DNA from: an uncultured Erysipelotrichaceae bacterium
GTDB taxonomy: Bacteria; Bacillota_I; Bacilli_A; Erysipelotrichales; Erysipelotrichaceae
Length of the DNA stretch: 51,182 nucleotides
NCBI GenBank assembly: GCA_902793635.1
Contig: CADBEA010000014.1
Coordinates: forward strand, 1 to 51,182
Direction: 5' to 3'
The position numbers and the translations under genes are program-made. Below, piece after piece: positions 16,691 through 26,237 of the stretch. Every line of letters starts with the position of its first letter. Position 1 is the stretch's first letter. The notes beneath the pieces were generated by a model. The model was not told the origin of the DNA and did not search any database. It worked only from the letters and a program-made list of their open reading frames with translations.

Positions 16691-17578
16691 TTACATCTTT
16701 TTCACAGCCAGGCAGTAGTTGACTCCTTTCGGAGCATGCATTTCATGAGATGGCTCCGCCTGATTGTAGGCATGAAAGAAGGCCTGATCCGCACCTTCCG
16801 CATTCAGATGCTCATAGATCAGAAAACCGGCATCGGCAAGCATCTTTTCCATTTCTTCATAAGTGTATCTTGCCTTCATGGATTCGTTAGCTGCTTCGGC
16901 AAGTTCCCGGTTCTTCTGACTTTCTTCCCCTTCCTCAATCAGCGGATAATCAAAGCAGATGGCGGATCCTTCCGGACAGATGGATGCCGCTGTGTGAAGC
17001 AGATGCCGGAATTCCTCTTTGGACAGATAGTACACCAGTCCCAGCATGGTCCCGAAGGACTGTTCCTGTTCATCAAACCCTGACCGGTCCAGTTTTTCTC
17101 TCCAGTCAGGATCCCTGAGATCGCAGCCGATATATTCCGTGCGGCAGACCGGCTTCAGATCGTTTTCTTTTAGACGCTTCCGTTTATCGGCAATCATTTC
17201 CGGACGGTCGAGTTCAAATACCTTCAGCTGACTGTTCTCTGTACGCAGTGCGAAAGTGTCAAAGCCGCAGGCATACAGAATGATCTGCCGGCAGCCACTC
17301 AGCACGGCACTGCGCAGGGCCCGCTCACAGAAAGCACTTCTTGCCAGTACGGACGGTGCGATCTGATGTTCCACGATCCACTGCAGTGCCTCCTCCTCTG
17401 TTCCCTGAAAACCGGGACAGAAATAAGCGATACCCTGCGTCATGTGATGGAATACCGTTTCATACTCCTCTTCACTCAGGATCTTTTCGGCATACGGATC
17501 AGCAAATACATGGATGGTATTGTTCCGGTAATGATAAGCTCTTGCGAAGGTACTGATGAGGGCTGTCAGATTTGTCAT
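16691..17578 (-). CDS. SAM-dependent methyltransferase of the PPM/leucine carboxyl methyltransferase-like family
   Basis: This 295-residue class I methyltransferase has the SAM-binding motif IILYACGFDTFALR, then ELDRPEMIADKRKRL and the acidic motif CFDYPLIEEG. The pattern matches the bacterial family related to leucine carboxyl methyltransferases, whose bacterial substrates are mostly unknown. The ATG at 17578 was chosen because GGGAGG lies eight bases upstream. It is followed by the KptA gene but has a separate ribosome site, and 45 bases lie between them. Confidence 0.85.
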   Translation of the reverse strand: MTNLTALISTFARAYHYRNNTIHVFADPYAEKILSEEEYETVFHHMTQGIAYFCPGFQGTEEEALQWIVEHQIAPSVLARSAFCERALRSAVLSGCRQIILYACGFDTFALRTENSQLKVFELDRPEMIADKRKRLKENDLKPVCRTEYIGCDLRDPDWREKLDRSGFDEQEQSFGTMLGLVYYLSKEEFRHLLHTAASICPEGSAICFDYPLIEEGEESQKNRELAEAANESMKARYTYEEMEKMLADAGFLIYEHLNAEGADQAFFHAYNQAEPSHEMHAPKGVNYCLAVKKM

Positions 17579-17678
17579 TTTCATATCCTCCCTGTAATCG
17601 ACGAATACTTCATACATGCATCCACAGGGAATTGCCAGTCTGGAAAAATGACCCGTTATGTGGTAATATAAGAGCATT

Positions 17679-17707
17679 AAAGGAGAGAGATTTCTCCTTT
17701 TTTTATC
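17679..17707 (+). terminator. Hairpin with a T-run, plus strand
   Basis: AAAGGAGA / TCTCCTTT is followed by TTTTT on the plus strand. No plus-strand gene is seen upstream, so its role is unclear. Confidence 0.4.
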
Positions 17708-17762
17708 CGTCGGGCCATTCCTCAGCCATTCACCGCTTTTCTCATACTGACCGGTATGTTAT

Positions 17763-17791
17763 AAAAAGCCTTCGTTTCTTCCGAAGGCTTT
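17763..17791 (-). terminator. Intrinsic terminator of the first DUF4062-NTPase gene
   Basis: On the minus strand AAAGCCTTCG / CGAAGGCTTT is followed by TT within the stem end and a short T-run. It lies about 25 bases after the stop codon. Confidence 0.8.
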
Positions 17792-17814
17792 CACATTCAG
17801 GCAGCGGATCCTGA

Positions 17815-20800
17815 TCACATCATCTGCCAGTGTCTTAAATTATTGACATCATTACGGACCGCATGCACATAGACATCCTGTTCGAACTGCTCGATTTCCG
17901 GAATGATGTCCGGGGCAGTCTCTTTCATCGTACGGATGAATCCGTTCAGCATGTCAAACGTTTCTTCAATTTCAACAGTAAATTGTTTTTTGAATTCATC
18001 CATGAACGATCTGTAATGATCTGCATCCTTTGTCTTTTCATATGATGCGACGGACTGTTCCCAGAGCGAACGGATGGCTCTTCTCTTCTTTTCAAGACTG
18101 TCATCTGCCCTGTTTTCTCTGGATTTTTTAATGGCTGATTCAGCACTGCGGACATATCCGCGTTTTTCCGCTTCTTCCATGATCTTCCGCATTTCATTTC
18201 TCTTGATCTGTACTTCGCCTTCCGGATCCTCGTGGTGGAGATATCTGAATACGGATTCATAAGTCTTACAGCAATGTTCCCAGTATTCGAGCATCTCTGA
18301 TTGCAAACTCTCCAGATGCAGCTTCAGCAATGGAGAATCCAGAGTTTCTCTCAGCCAGTCTTCTGCTTCCGCAAGCACGGAGACAGATGCTTCATAATCT
18401 TCCCGGGCTGCCAGAACGTCGGCTTTCAGCAGCAGAAGCCATATCCGGCGGAACGACTTTTCATCATTGGAAAGCAGACTGTCTGCCGTTTTCATATATT
18501 TTTCCGCCTGGGCAATATCACCTGTTTCAAGGCATGCTCTTCCGAAGTAACCTTCATATTCTCCCATAGCCAGGTCCATGTCTTCCGGATTTAAATCAGG
18601 AATGGATTCTATCAGTTTCAGCAGGTCACTTCTGTATGAAAAGACTTCCTGCGGTCTCCCTGACCTGAGCAGTATTTTAATGCAGCACATAATGATATTC
18701 ACACCCTGTTTGACATTGACTCTGTCTTCTCTGTACTGCAATGCCTTCGCCGAATACGAGCAGGCCTCTTTCATATACCGGCAGGCATTCTCTTTGTCAC
18801 CTTTCCCGATGGAAACCCTTCCCATGCAATAATAAATGTCGCGCAGGTCTTCCATGAGGACATATTCTGGGTATCCGCCGTCATCAAAACTGTCTGACTG
18901 ATACAGTTCGAGAAGCTCGGAACAGATATCCCAGTTAGTGTCCCAATATCGTGCATCAAAATACAGTTCCATCCGGCTGCGGCAGTACTTTAAAAGTTTG
19001 TATCCGTACATCGCATCACTGAGCCCCCGGTACCCGGAATGCTTGAGATCTCTGAGCAGCCGTATCGCTTCTTCCCACAATTCCTGGGATTCTTTGTCTG
19101 TTGAATCAAGGCTGTAGATTGATTCGGCCAGGCTGATCAGAGCATTAATATAATCCATTTTAGAAAAAGATGTCCGCTGTCTTTCATCCAACCTGAGCCA
19201 GACGAGTCTGTTTTCATGCAAAAGCTTTATTCTTTCCGGATAATGATTTGGATAATTGCTGGCAAAACTTTCCAGAATGCATCCCCAGTTTGCCAGGTTA
19301 TTATCAGTCGGATACTGGTATACGATCTGCCGGCCGCTTTCAATAACACTTTCTGCCATTTCGATCAGCTTTTCACTGTCATTCCTGTACCGGCTGCTGA
19401 TCAGCTGCAGTTCTGTGAATCTGAGATACATAAGCGAATCATAATAGTTTTCTTCCGTGATATCAGCACGATACTGATCCAGTTCCTTCTCGATTTCTTT
19501 CAGGCTCTGATATAAATGCTCAAAAGCGGAAATGTCCTTTTTTCTGTGCGCTATACGCCAGCAGCGGAAATTCACCAACCTGATCAATGCTCTTTGCCAG
19601 TATCTGTCATGCCGGTCACCAAACAGAGACAGTGCTTCTTCATACAGCTGGCAGCATTTTTCGATCGCATCCGGAACAAGATTTTCTTTTCCATACTGCT
19701 GAGAGTACATCCGTGCCTCTGTATCTCGCGCGGAAGCATTTTCATATGCTCTTTCAGTATCCAGAAGCCGCGGCAGGATCTGATCGATCCGTTTAATCAT
19801 TTCCACAACTTCAGCATAATCTTTTTCTTCCAGTGAAATATCTGCCAGAATACCGCAAATTTCCGCTTTCTGAAAATCGCCTGTTTCCGGATCATTCAGA
19901 AGGATATGAAGAATACTCCTGTAGCAACGATCCACAGGTTCCGAATAACTGTAACGGCCGAAATCCTGTATCCAGAATCTGACCATTTCCTCACTGCTGC
20001 CCTTTTCTGTCAGTTGAGAGAAATAATCCGCATATGACGCATCTTCCTTCATCATGCCGGCCATACATTCACACAGCAGATCACTGTCATCTGTACCGGC
20101 AAGTTCCTTCAGCACCTTGCCACCTTCCGGCAGTTTCTGTTTGAAAATGTAATAATAACCTTCCTTTTTTCGGAAAGACGGATCACTCAGGGCATAGGCG
20201 GCAAGCAGCTCGTCGACAGTACCGTCGGAAATATCCGCCAGGACGGATTCTTTGTATAACCGGTGACTGAAGTTCCATTTGCCATCCTCCTGCACACTGA
20301 ACGCGTCAAACAGGTAGGAAACGATACGCTGAAAGCGGATCTGGGAAAAGTCTTTCTGATCCGTTCTGAGAATATTCTCCAGTTCTGTTTCGGTAAGTCC
20401 TTTCAGTGAGGAAGCAATCAGCTTCAGCAATATGGTGAATTCTTTTTCATCGAACTTCCGCTGTATGGCATTTAGCAGGAAACGCACCATTTCCCGTTTG
20501 TCATCCGGCATCTTTGAAAGCAGCTGTTCCATATACCGGTGAATGCCTTCCATCCCCTGTCCCATGGTCTCCGCTTCGGCAAATTCCGCGCTGTCCATCA
20601 TGAAGAATCTCTGCAGCATGATCGAAAGATACAGCGGATTACGTGATTCTGCCTTGTTAAGAATTCCGTTAACGATCTCGTCGTCGAGCCGTTTGCCTCT
20701 TTTTCCGGCAGTTCTCGCAATGATTTCCCTGGTCTGATGACCGCTGAGCGGTGAAAGACGGATCTGTCTCAGGCCGAGCTGGGTTTTACTGACAATACTC

Positions 20801-21984
20801 TCAAGCGGGAACTCCGGAACGGAAGAAACGACATAGATCAGTCTGGGACAGAGTGTGAACAGGTCGAAATACAGTTCTCTGTTCCTGTCAAATAACTGAT
20901 CAAGACCGTCAATGATGCAATAGATCTTCTGACGGTCGATCTTATCGCTGAGGTACTTCAGTTTTTCATTCAGCGATGCCGGCAGTTCTTCTCTGACCTT
21001 CAGGACTTCCTGCAGTTTTGCAACGGTCATTTTCTTCAGCGTATCGATATTCCCGCATCCCGGTGCTCCGCAGTAATACAGAATGACAGGTCTTTGCGCG
21101 TCGGTGAGGTCTTTTGCGACGGCACTCATCAGGGCCGATTTTCCCGAGCCGGCATCACCGGTAAGATGGATAATCATCTTCTGCCTGTCCCGGAAGCCAA
21201 AGCGCAGCCCTTCGGTGATCAGCCGCATCAGAATTTCAAATTCCTCTTTCGCTCTTGGAATATATGAGGAAAGATAGTATTCACACATCGAATCCGTGAC
21301 TGCCTGTATCTTTTCCGTCTCTGTCGCAGGTTTACGGTCACCGTATTCCTTCCGGATCATCTCCAGCAGGATGTTCTGCACATTCTGAGCAAACGCTTCA
21401 AGGCCGGCCAGCGTGCCGCTTTCACTGTCCCATGTGACGGAATAATCAAGAATGACAGCATTTTCCAGCTGTCGGATTTCCTTTTTCAGACGATTCAGTT
21501 TCGTTCGGTGCACTTCACTTTCCACTTCATACAGTCGACGCATATCTTCCGGCAGGTTTTCGATAAAGGAACTGTCGCGGAAGCAGAATACACACCGGTC
21601 CAGATTATGCGCGTCCCGCAAAGCCGCGTAATCGATTTCGAGATTCGTGATGCTGGAGCCTTCCCGATAAAGATCCGTGATCCGTGTGTCGTTTGTCTCA
21701 TTCACAATATGATAATCGGGAATCCATCCGTACCGTTCCCCCAGAAGCACCACGGTAAAAGGACGGCAGCGGTCAATGGCGTCGATACATACTTTCAGAA
21801 CCTCTTTCCCGCTTTCTTCCTCGCTCATGTTGAGCGTGTTCACGCCCCAGCGCAGATCCAGCTCCTGAATCGTTTCGCCGGTGCTCATCAGTTCCCTGTT
21901 CAGCGAAGGAAAAACAATTTCATGAAGACAGTCGCGCTCGGCCTGCATATCTTTGAACGTTGACGAAATAAATACGGATTTCAT
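17815..21984 (-). CDS. DUF4062 - STAND-type NTPase - helical-repeat protein (first copy)
   Basis: The protein has 1389 residues. Residues 1 to about 125 form a DUF4062 domain (VFISSTFKDMQAERD, DLRWGVNT, LGERYGWIPD). A signalling-NTPase module follows, with Walker A GDAGSGKS (276-283) and Walker B IYCIIDGLDQL (354-364). The C-terminal 800 residues are helical with TPR-like spacing. This order is shared with eukaryotic TEP1, NWD1 and NPHP3 and with bacterial STAND sensors, where the repeats bind a trigger and the N-terminal domain acts. The start at 21984 follows GAGGG. A terminator closes it, and no partner gene is co-transcribed. A paralogue lies at 26238-29912. A defence role is inferred, not shown. 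Confidence 0.85.
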   Translation of the reverse strand: MKSVFISSTFKDMQAERDCLHEIVFPSLNRELMSTGETIQELDLRWGVNTLNMSEEESGKEVLKVCIDAIDRCRPFTVVLLGERYGWIPDYHIVNETNDTRITDLYREGSSITNLEIDYAALRDAHNLDRCVFCFRDSSFIENLPEDMRRLYEVESEVHRTKLNRLKKEIRQLENAVILDYSVTWDSESGTLAGLEAFAQNVQNILLEMIRKEYGDRKPATETEKIQAVTDSMCEYYLSSYIPRAKEEFEILMRLITEGLRFGFRDRQKMIIHLTGDAGSGKSALMSAVAKDLTDAQRPVILYYCGAPGCGNIDTLKKMTVAKLQEVLKVREELPASLNEKLKYLSDKIDRQKIYCIIDGLDQLFDRNRELYFDLFTLCPRLIYVVSSVPEFPLESIVSKTQLGLRQIRLSPLSGHQTREIIARTAGKRGKRLDDEIVNGILNKAESRNPLYLSIMLQRFFMMDSAEFAEAETMGQGMEGIHRYMEQLLSKMPDDKREMVRFLLNAIQRKFDEKEFTILLKLIASSLKGLTETELENILRTDQKDFSQIRFQRIVSYLFDAFSVQEDGKWNFSHRLYKESVLADISDGTVDELLAAYALSDPSFRKKEGYYYIFKQKLPEGGKVLKELAGTDDSDLLCECMAGMMKEDASYADYFSQLTEKGSSEEMVRFWIQDFGRYSYSEPVDRCYRSILHILLNDPETGDFQKAEICGILADISLEEKDYAEVVEMIKRIDQILPRLLDTERAYENASARDTEARMYSQQYGKENLVPDAIEKCCQLYEEALSLFGDRHDRYWQRALIRLVNFRCWRIAHRKKDISAFEHLYQSLKEIEKELDQYRADITEENYYDSLMYLRFTELQLISSRYRNDSEKLIEMAESVIESGRQIVYQYPTDNNLANWGCILESFASNYPNHYPERIKLLHENRLVWLRLDERQRTSFSKMDYINALISLAESIYSLDSTDKESQELWEEAIRLLRDLKHSGYRGLSDAMYGYKLLKYCRSRMELYFDARYWDTNWDICSELLELYQSDSFDDGGYPEYVLMEDLRDIYYCMGRVSIGKGDKENACRYMKEACSYSAKALQYREDRVNVKQGVNIIMCCIKILLRSGRPQEVFSYRSDLLKLIESIPDLNPEDMDLAMGEYEGYFGRACLETGDIAQAEKYMKTADSLLSNDEKSFRRIWLLLLKADVLAAREDYEASVSVLAEAEDWLRETLDSPLLKLHLESLQSEMLEYWEHCCKTYESVFRYLHHEDPEGEVQIKRNEMRKIMEEAEKRGYVRSAESAIKKSRENRADDSLEKKRRAIRSLWEQSVASYEKTKDADHYRSFMDEFKKQFTVEIEETFDMLNGFIRTMKETAPDIIPEIEQFEQDVYVHAVRNDVNNLRHWQMM

Positions 21985-22011
21985 AAGCACCCTCTTATTG
22001 ATTTCTATTAT

Positions 22012-22036
22012 AAAAGAACCAGCGGTCTGCTGGTTC
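22012..22036 (-). terminator. Intrinsic terminator of the phosphoesterase gene
   Basis: On the minus strand GAACCAGC / GCTGGTTC is followed by TTTTAT. The same T-run contains TATAAT (22007-22012), which could serve as the -10 of the following DUF4062-NTPase gene. Confidence 0.75.
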
Positions 22037-22043
22037 AGGAACG

Positions 22044-22844
22044 TTATTCAGCTGTTTTTTCTTCGTGTTCGCGGATGTCATAGACATGCAGCACCTGCTT
22101 GTAGATGCAGATCTGCTTATCGGTGATACTGCGGTTGAGATGATGATGGCCGAAGAACCAAAGATTGTATTTAACCGTATCCTGGATCTTCTGCAGGTAA
22201 TCCGTCATGCGGTCACGGTCGTCGACGCCGATCAGTTTGCAGGTATCGTTGCTGCAGCAATGCGTTATGATCAGATCCACTTCGTTATTGATCGCCGCGA
22301 GGTTCTGCAGGCCGCGCTGATAGACGGCCAGATCCTGTTCGATCTCCTCTTTCCACCAGGAGACCTGATTGATGCGGAAGTAACGCTTTCCCTCCTTCAC
22401 CCACGCCTTGGCGGTTTCCTTCCAGTTGGCATCCTGACCGTCAAGGTTGACGATGCCGTCCAGTGTGTCGTGTGAGGAAGCACCGCCGAACGAGAAGGTT
22501 TTGATGCCGTGGATGTCATAGACATAGCCGCGCTTCAGATGCAGGACACTGTCTCTTGCCACGCCGACCGGAGCGCCGCACCACATCTTCGTGGGCAAAG
22601 CTTCCAGGCGCGGAAAGCATTCGTGATTGCCGTCGATAAAGACCGTCGTAAAAGGTTTCTCATTCAGCCAGTCCAGCCAGAACTTCTCTTCCTTGTTCTC
22701 TCCTTTATAATCCCAGATCAGGCCGAAATCACCGCAGACGATGACGACATCGTCTTTGGTCATTTCACTCTGCTCGGGAAAATGGACGGAATTCAGCCGG
22801 CTGACATCGCCATGGGTATCACCTGTGATCCAGATCGAGGGCAT
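22044..22844 (-). CDS. Calcineurin-like metallophosphoesterase
   Basis: The 266-residue protein has the complete two-metal set: GDTHGD (Asp9, His11), VCGDFG, GNHE, ITHCC and GHHH. Substrates of the family range from phosphoproteins to nucleotides. The ATG at 22844 follows AAGGAGGAAACGT; an upstream extension would run into the preceding gene. It lies 13 bases after the Gate-domain gene and is followed by a terminator, so the two form a likely operon. Confidence 0.88.
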   Translation of the reverse strand: MPSIWITGDTHGDVSRLNSVHFPEQSEMTKDDVVIVCGDFGLIWDYKGENKEEKFWLDWLNEKPFTTVFIDGNHECFPRLEALPTKMWCGAPVGVARDSVLHLKRGYVYDIHGIKTFSFGGASSHDTLDGIVNLDGQDANWKETAKAWVKEGKRYFRINQVSWWKEEIEQDLAVYQRGLQNLAAINNEVDLIITHCCSNDTCKLIGVDDRDRMTDYLQKIQDTVKYNLWFFGHHHLNRSITDKQICIYKQVLHVYDIREHEEKTAE

Positions 22845-22857
22845 ACGTTTCCTCCTT

Positions 22858-24039
22858 CTAAAACATCGTGAACAGTATATAAAGCCAATGGGCTGCCATG
22901 CCGGCGCAGATGCCGCCAATGGTATGGCTTAAGATCGCTTTGCCGATGAGTTCCTTGCAGTGCAGGGAATCCATCATCGAGGCATGAGTGGAAAGATAGC
23001 CGCTCCAGCACATGCACATGGCCGTGAATACGGCGATATCACTGGCATTGATCAGACCCTTGGCTGCCAGATTCGCGGTAATACTCAAAGAAGCACCTGC
23101 CGCGCCTAACGCGGTGACCGGTACACCGATCGCTTCCGGTGAGGAAAAACCGAACAGCGGCCTTAACAGAAAGCCGGCTCTTGCTGCCAGTTCCGGCAGC
23201 AACCGGATGCCTTCATATGCCGCGCCGGTATATGTGCCGTTTTCCGATGGTCCGTTGATCAGCATCAGCACGATCGTACAGATGACGAGAACCCCGGGAA
23301 TGATACTGATGCCCATCTTCACACCGTTGTGGCCGCCGTCCAGGATAGCAGCCATCATACGGCTGCCGATACCGCCGTCACGGATCGGTCGCATGCCGGG
23401 CGGCGTGGTCTCGTGATGGACATCTTCGACTTCCATATCCTCTTCTTCACCGAAGAATTTCTTTGTGAACACCAGCATGACGCGGGTGCTGATGATACTG
23501 CCGATCACAGCGCCCAGCAGACCGAACAGCACCGGCATGGCCATCGACTCATGCATGACGGGTGACAGTGAATACATATAGGTGCAGACGATCAGACCCA
23601 TGCCGAACGAAGTGCCAAGATTGGTCAGAGCCGGGAACTGATACTTCTTGAAATACTTACGGAAACGTCTGTCTTCCGACAAAGCCAGGATAGCCGGGTT
23701 GTCGGAAAGAAAGGTCGTGACGACGCCGAGCGAGGCAACGCCCGGCAGTCCGTAGACCGGTTTCATCAGCGGCTGCAGAATGTGATGAGCCAGCGAGACA
23801 AAGCCGAATTCGGAAAGCAGTCCGGAAACCGCGCCCATGATGACGCAGATGGCGGTGATGTACAGCACCGTATCGATCAGAAGCCGGTAGGCGGTGTTCA
23901 TGATCGTATTCAGGGTGTTTGCCAGTCCCATCTGAAATGCGAATAAAGCGAAAAAGCCAATGAAGATAACGGGAAAGATAAAGGTCTCCAGTCCCAGTTC
24001 TTTTGTATAAGACGGCTGTTTATGATTCGGCTGTGTCAC
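22858..24039 (-). CDS. Nucleoside-recognition (Gate) domain membrane protein, YjiH-like
   Basis: This 393-residue protein has about eight to ten membrane helices. The segment MGAVSGLLSEFGF and the repeated SLGVVTTFLSDNPA suit the Gate/nucleoside-recognition domain found in YjiH and spore-maturation proteins. A cytoplasmic loop around residue 200 is acidic. The start is a GTG at 24039, chosen because CGGAGG lies six bases upstream. The substrate, if it is a transporter, is unknown. It is probably co-transcribed with the phosphoesterase downstream. Confidence 0.78.
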   Translation of the reverse strand: MTQPNHKQPSYTKELGLETFIFPVIFIGFFALFAFQMGLANTLNTIMNTAYRLLIDTVLYITAICVIMGAVSGLLSEFGFVSLAHHILQPLMKPVYGLPGVASLGVVTTFLSDNPAILALSEDRRFRKYFKKYQFPALTNLGTSFGMGLIVCTYMYSLSPVMHESMAMPVLFGLLGAVIGSIISTRVMLVFTKKFFGEEEDMEVEDVHHETTPPGMRPIRDGGIGSRMMAAILDGGHNGVKMGISIIPGVLVICTIVLMLINGPSENGTYTGAAYEGIRLLPELAARAGFLLRPLFGFSSPEAIGVPVTALGAAGASLSITANLAAKGLINASDIAVFTAMCMCWSGYLSTHASMMDSLHCKELIGKAILSHTIGGICAGMAAHWLYILFTMF

Positions 24040-24172
24040 AGTGATCCTCCGGGCATGATGCATATAAAAAATGCCAGTTAACAATACCCATTATACACCT
24101 GCCCCGCTGTTTCAATCTCTTCCTTTTTGTACGGGGTGATTATAATAAAAAGGACAAAAGGAGTTACACAAC

Positions 24173-24808
24173 ATGAAACATTCGAATATGAAACATATGA
24201 TGCTCAGCACTGTCCTGATCGCGTCTTTCACTCTGGCAGCCTGCTCAGCCGATAAAGGCGGCAATTCCGCACCGGTGGAACAGCAGAAACCGGCCAGTTC
24301 GGAAACGACGACGGAAACTACAACAACAGCGAATCCGACCGGCACGGACATGATCAGCGAACAGGATGCCAAGGCCATTGCCCTCAAGGACGCCGGCCTT
24401 AAGGAAGAGGAAGTCGTCTTCATCAAGTTCCATCTTGACCGGGAACATGGCCGCACCGAATATGAAATCGAATTCGTCAAGGACAACAAGGAATATGACT
24501 ATGACATCGATGCCCTGACCGGGGAAATCACTTCCCGTGACTATGAGATCGATGACAGAGCCGCCCTGGAATCCGTCATGCAGCAGAATAACGGAACAGC
24601 CATCAGCCAGCAGGAAGCTCTTGCCCTCGCTCTCAAGGATGCCGGACTGAGCGAAGCGGAAGTTCAGTATCCACACGTCGAACTTGATTATGATGACGGC
24701 CGGCAGGTCTATGAAGTCAAGTTCTATCAGGGACAGATGGAATATAGCTATGACATCGACGCCGCCAACGGCCAGATCCTTTCCTTCGAAAAGGAAATCG
24801 ACGACTGA
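24173..24808 (+). CDS. Lipoprotein with two PepSY domains
   Basis: The 211-residue protein has a lipoprotein signal peptide with lipobox LAAC (Cys24), a Thr/Ser-rich linker and two PepSY repeats, each about 70 residues. The repeats begin with ISEQDAKAIALKDAGL and ISQQEALALALKDAGL and end in YDIDALTGEI and YDIDAANGQI. PepSY domains are found in peptidase propeptides and in envelope sensors. It should sit on the outer face of the membrane. A ribosome site AAGGAG and the terminator downstream mark it as a single unit. Confidence 0.9.
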   Translation: MKHSNMKHMMLSTVLIASFTLAACSADKGGNSAPVEQQKPASSETTTETTTTANPTGTDMISEQDAKAIALKDAGLKEEEVVFIKFHLDREHGRTEYEIEFVKDNKEYDYDIDALTGEITSRDYEIDDRAALESVMQQNNGTAISQQEALALALKDAGLSEAEVQYPHVELDYDDGRQVYEVKFYQGQMEYSYDIDAANGQILSFEKEIDD

Positions 24809-24822
24809 TCCTGTCTATTGAA

Positions 24823-24858
24823 AACAAGCCTCACACAATTCTGTGAAGCTTGTTTTTT
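24823..24858 (+). terminator. Intrinsic terminator
   Basis: The stem AACAAGCCTCACA / TGTGAAGCTTGTT (one bulge) is followed by TTTTTT. It ends the PepSY lipoprotein gene. Confidence 0.8.
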
Positions 24859-24886
24859 CATTTACTTTCATGCCTACGCGTCAGAC

Positions 24887-25381
24887 TTACTGGAACAGTG
24901 TGCAGACCGCAGCCAGGATCAGCGATACCGGAACGGAAAGAATGAAATGTGTCAGATGTTCCTTCCGGTTGTAACCGAACAGATGCGGACCGAGCACTTC
25001 CTTCACTTCCGGATAGAAGTGCGGAAAGAAACCGGAATTGCAGAGCAGGATCCAGTCAAAGACGATGATGTCAAACGCCTTCAGTCCCCACAGCATGATC
25101 AAAAGGCGGACAAAGATCTGCATAAAGCTGTAACCGTTCCGGAGTCCGTCGTAACAGGCGTATACAGGCGCTCCCACAAGCATGCCAACCGACACCGCGG
25201 TAAGTACCCATCCCAGCGCGTGAGCACCCTTGAAACGCTCGCTGTGATTCGTGACGGCGTTCTGCACTTCGAGAGGCGCGGAAGTGAAAAAGCGTTTGTC
25301 CTGGATCAGGCCGACGCCGCTGTACAGCATGAGAAACAGACCGGCCATCATGATCACACTCAGCAGGAATGTCATTGCCAT
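24887..25381 (-). CDS. Four-span membrane protein of unknown function
   Basis: The 164-residue protein has hydrophobic segments near residues 5-22, 57-75, 85-110 and 145-162. A short loop contains HLFGYNRKEH. No family is recognised. It begins four bases after the ATC-hydrolase-family gene, so the two are one transcription unit. Confidence 0.72.
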   Translation of the reverse strand: MAMTFLLSVIMMAGLFLMLYSGVGLIQDKRFFTSAPLEVQNAVTNHSERFKGAHALGWVLTAVSVGMLVGAPVYACYDGLRNGYSFMQIFVRLLIMLWGLKAFDIIVFDWILLCNSGFFPHFYPEVKEVLGPHLFGYNRKEHLTHFILSVPVSLILAAVCTLFQ

Positions 25382-25385
25382 GCCT

Positions 25386-26000
25386 TCACTCCTTCCTGAT
25401 CAGAAAGTCACACTTCTCGCCGTTTTTACCGAGCGTCTGCGTCCGCTGGAATTTCAGACCGGGCAGATGGCCGTAGGTTCTTTCGTCATTGTCACAGTAG
25501 ATCTTGGTCAGTTCAAAACAGCCCAGCTCGCCAAACCACTTACAGTACGGACAGGCGAGAATATCCATCCGCATCTCCCCTTTTTTCTTCGGATAGAAAA
25601 CGTTGCGGAAGCCGCGGGAAGGTCCGAACATGTTTCTGGAAACCGGACCCCAGGCCCAAAGAAAGAGACTGCGGAAGCCGGGAAAGTGAATCATTCCGGC
25701 CAGCTTCTTTCCGACATCCTCGGTCATCTGTCTGATCGTGCTTTCAACGATGTCATATGCTTCTTCTTCACCAATTTCCTCTTTCAGTGTCAGATAGACA
25801 GCAGCGGTCGGAAAGATATAGTGATCCGGATGCAGGCGTTCCTGTTCGGGAATATCGGCGTATGTTTCCAGGATCTGACGCAGTCTATCTTCCGCCTTCT
25901 GCCACAGTCTGTCACTCTGTTCCTTCGGCAGTCTTTGGTCCATCGTCTTTTTGATAAACTTCTTTGTATTCAGCATTTTATCAGCATCAGGTATTTTCAT
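25386..26000 (-). CDS. L-2-amino-thiazoline-4-carboxylic acid hydrolase family protein
   Basis: The 204-residue protein shows the C-terminal pattern of this family: ACPYCKWFGELGC, then IYCDNDERTYG, LKFQRTQTLGKNGEKCDF. The named member converts D,L-ATC to cysteine precursors, but most family members are untested, so the exact reaction is uncertain. The ATG at 26000 follows GAGGTGAAGGAG. A small membrane protein gene follows after four bases. Confidence 0.8.
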   Translation of the reverse strand: MKIPDADKMLNTKKFIKKTMDQRLPKEQSDRLWQKAEDRLRQILETYADIPEQERLHPDHYIFPTAAVYLTLKEEIGEEEAYDIVESTIRQMTEDVGKKLAGMIHFPGFRSLFLWAWGPVSRNMFGPSRGFRNVFYPKKKGEMRMDILACPYCKWFGELGCFELTKIYCDNDERTYGHLPGLKFQRTQTLGKNGEKCDFLIRKE

Positions 26001-26071
26001 ACTCCTTCACCTCAGGAATCTTTCTGTTAGTTGTTCCTAACTATTACATATCATAGCACTGTTTTCCTGAG

Positions 26072-26103
26072 ATACAAAATGTTCCCTGCCGTTGGCAGAG
26101 AAC
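26072..26103 (-). terminator. Probable intrinsic terminator of the second DUF4062-NTPase gene
   Basis: On the minus strand GTTCTCTGCC / GGCAGGGAAC (26094-26103 with 26081-26090) is followed by ATTTTGTAT. It lies about 135 bases after the stop codon. Confidence 0.6.
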
Positions 26104-26237
26104 CTTCTCATCCTGTCTTTTGTTATACTGCCCCATTCCGATTCTCTCCAGCTGCTCAGCGACGAAGGCGTCCCATTTCTTCTGCCAGGCAGCCAGCATT
26201 TTTTCAATTTCCGGATCGGAAAGTCCGCTGTATCTGA

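Noticed and set aside
22007-22012. TATAAT upstream of the first DUF4062-NTPase considered as a full promoter
   Set aside because: No acceptable -35 lies 16-18 bases upstream, and the element is part of a terminator T-run, so it is only mentioned there.
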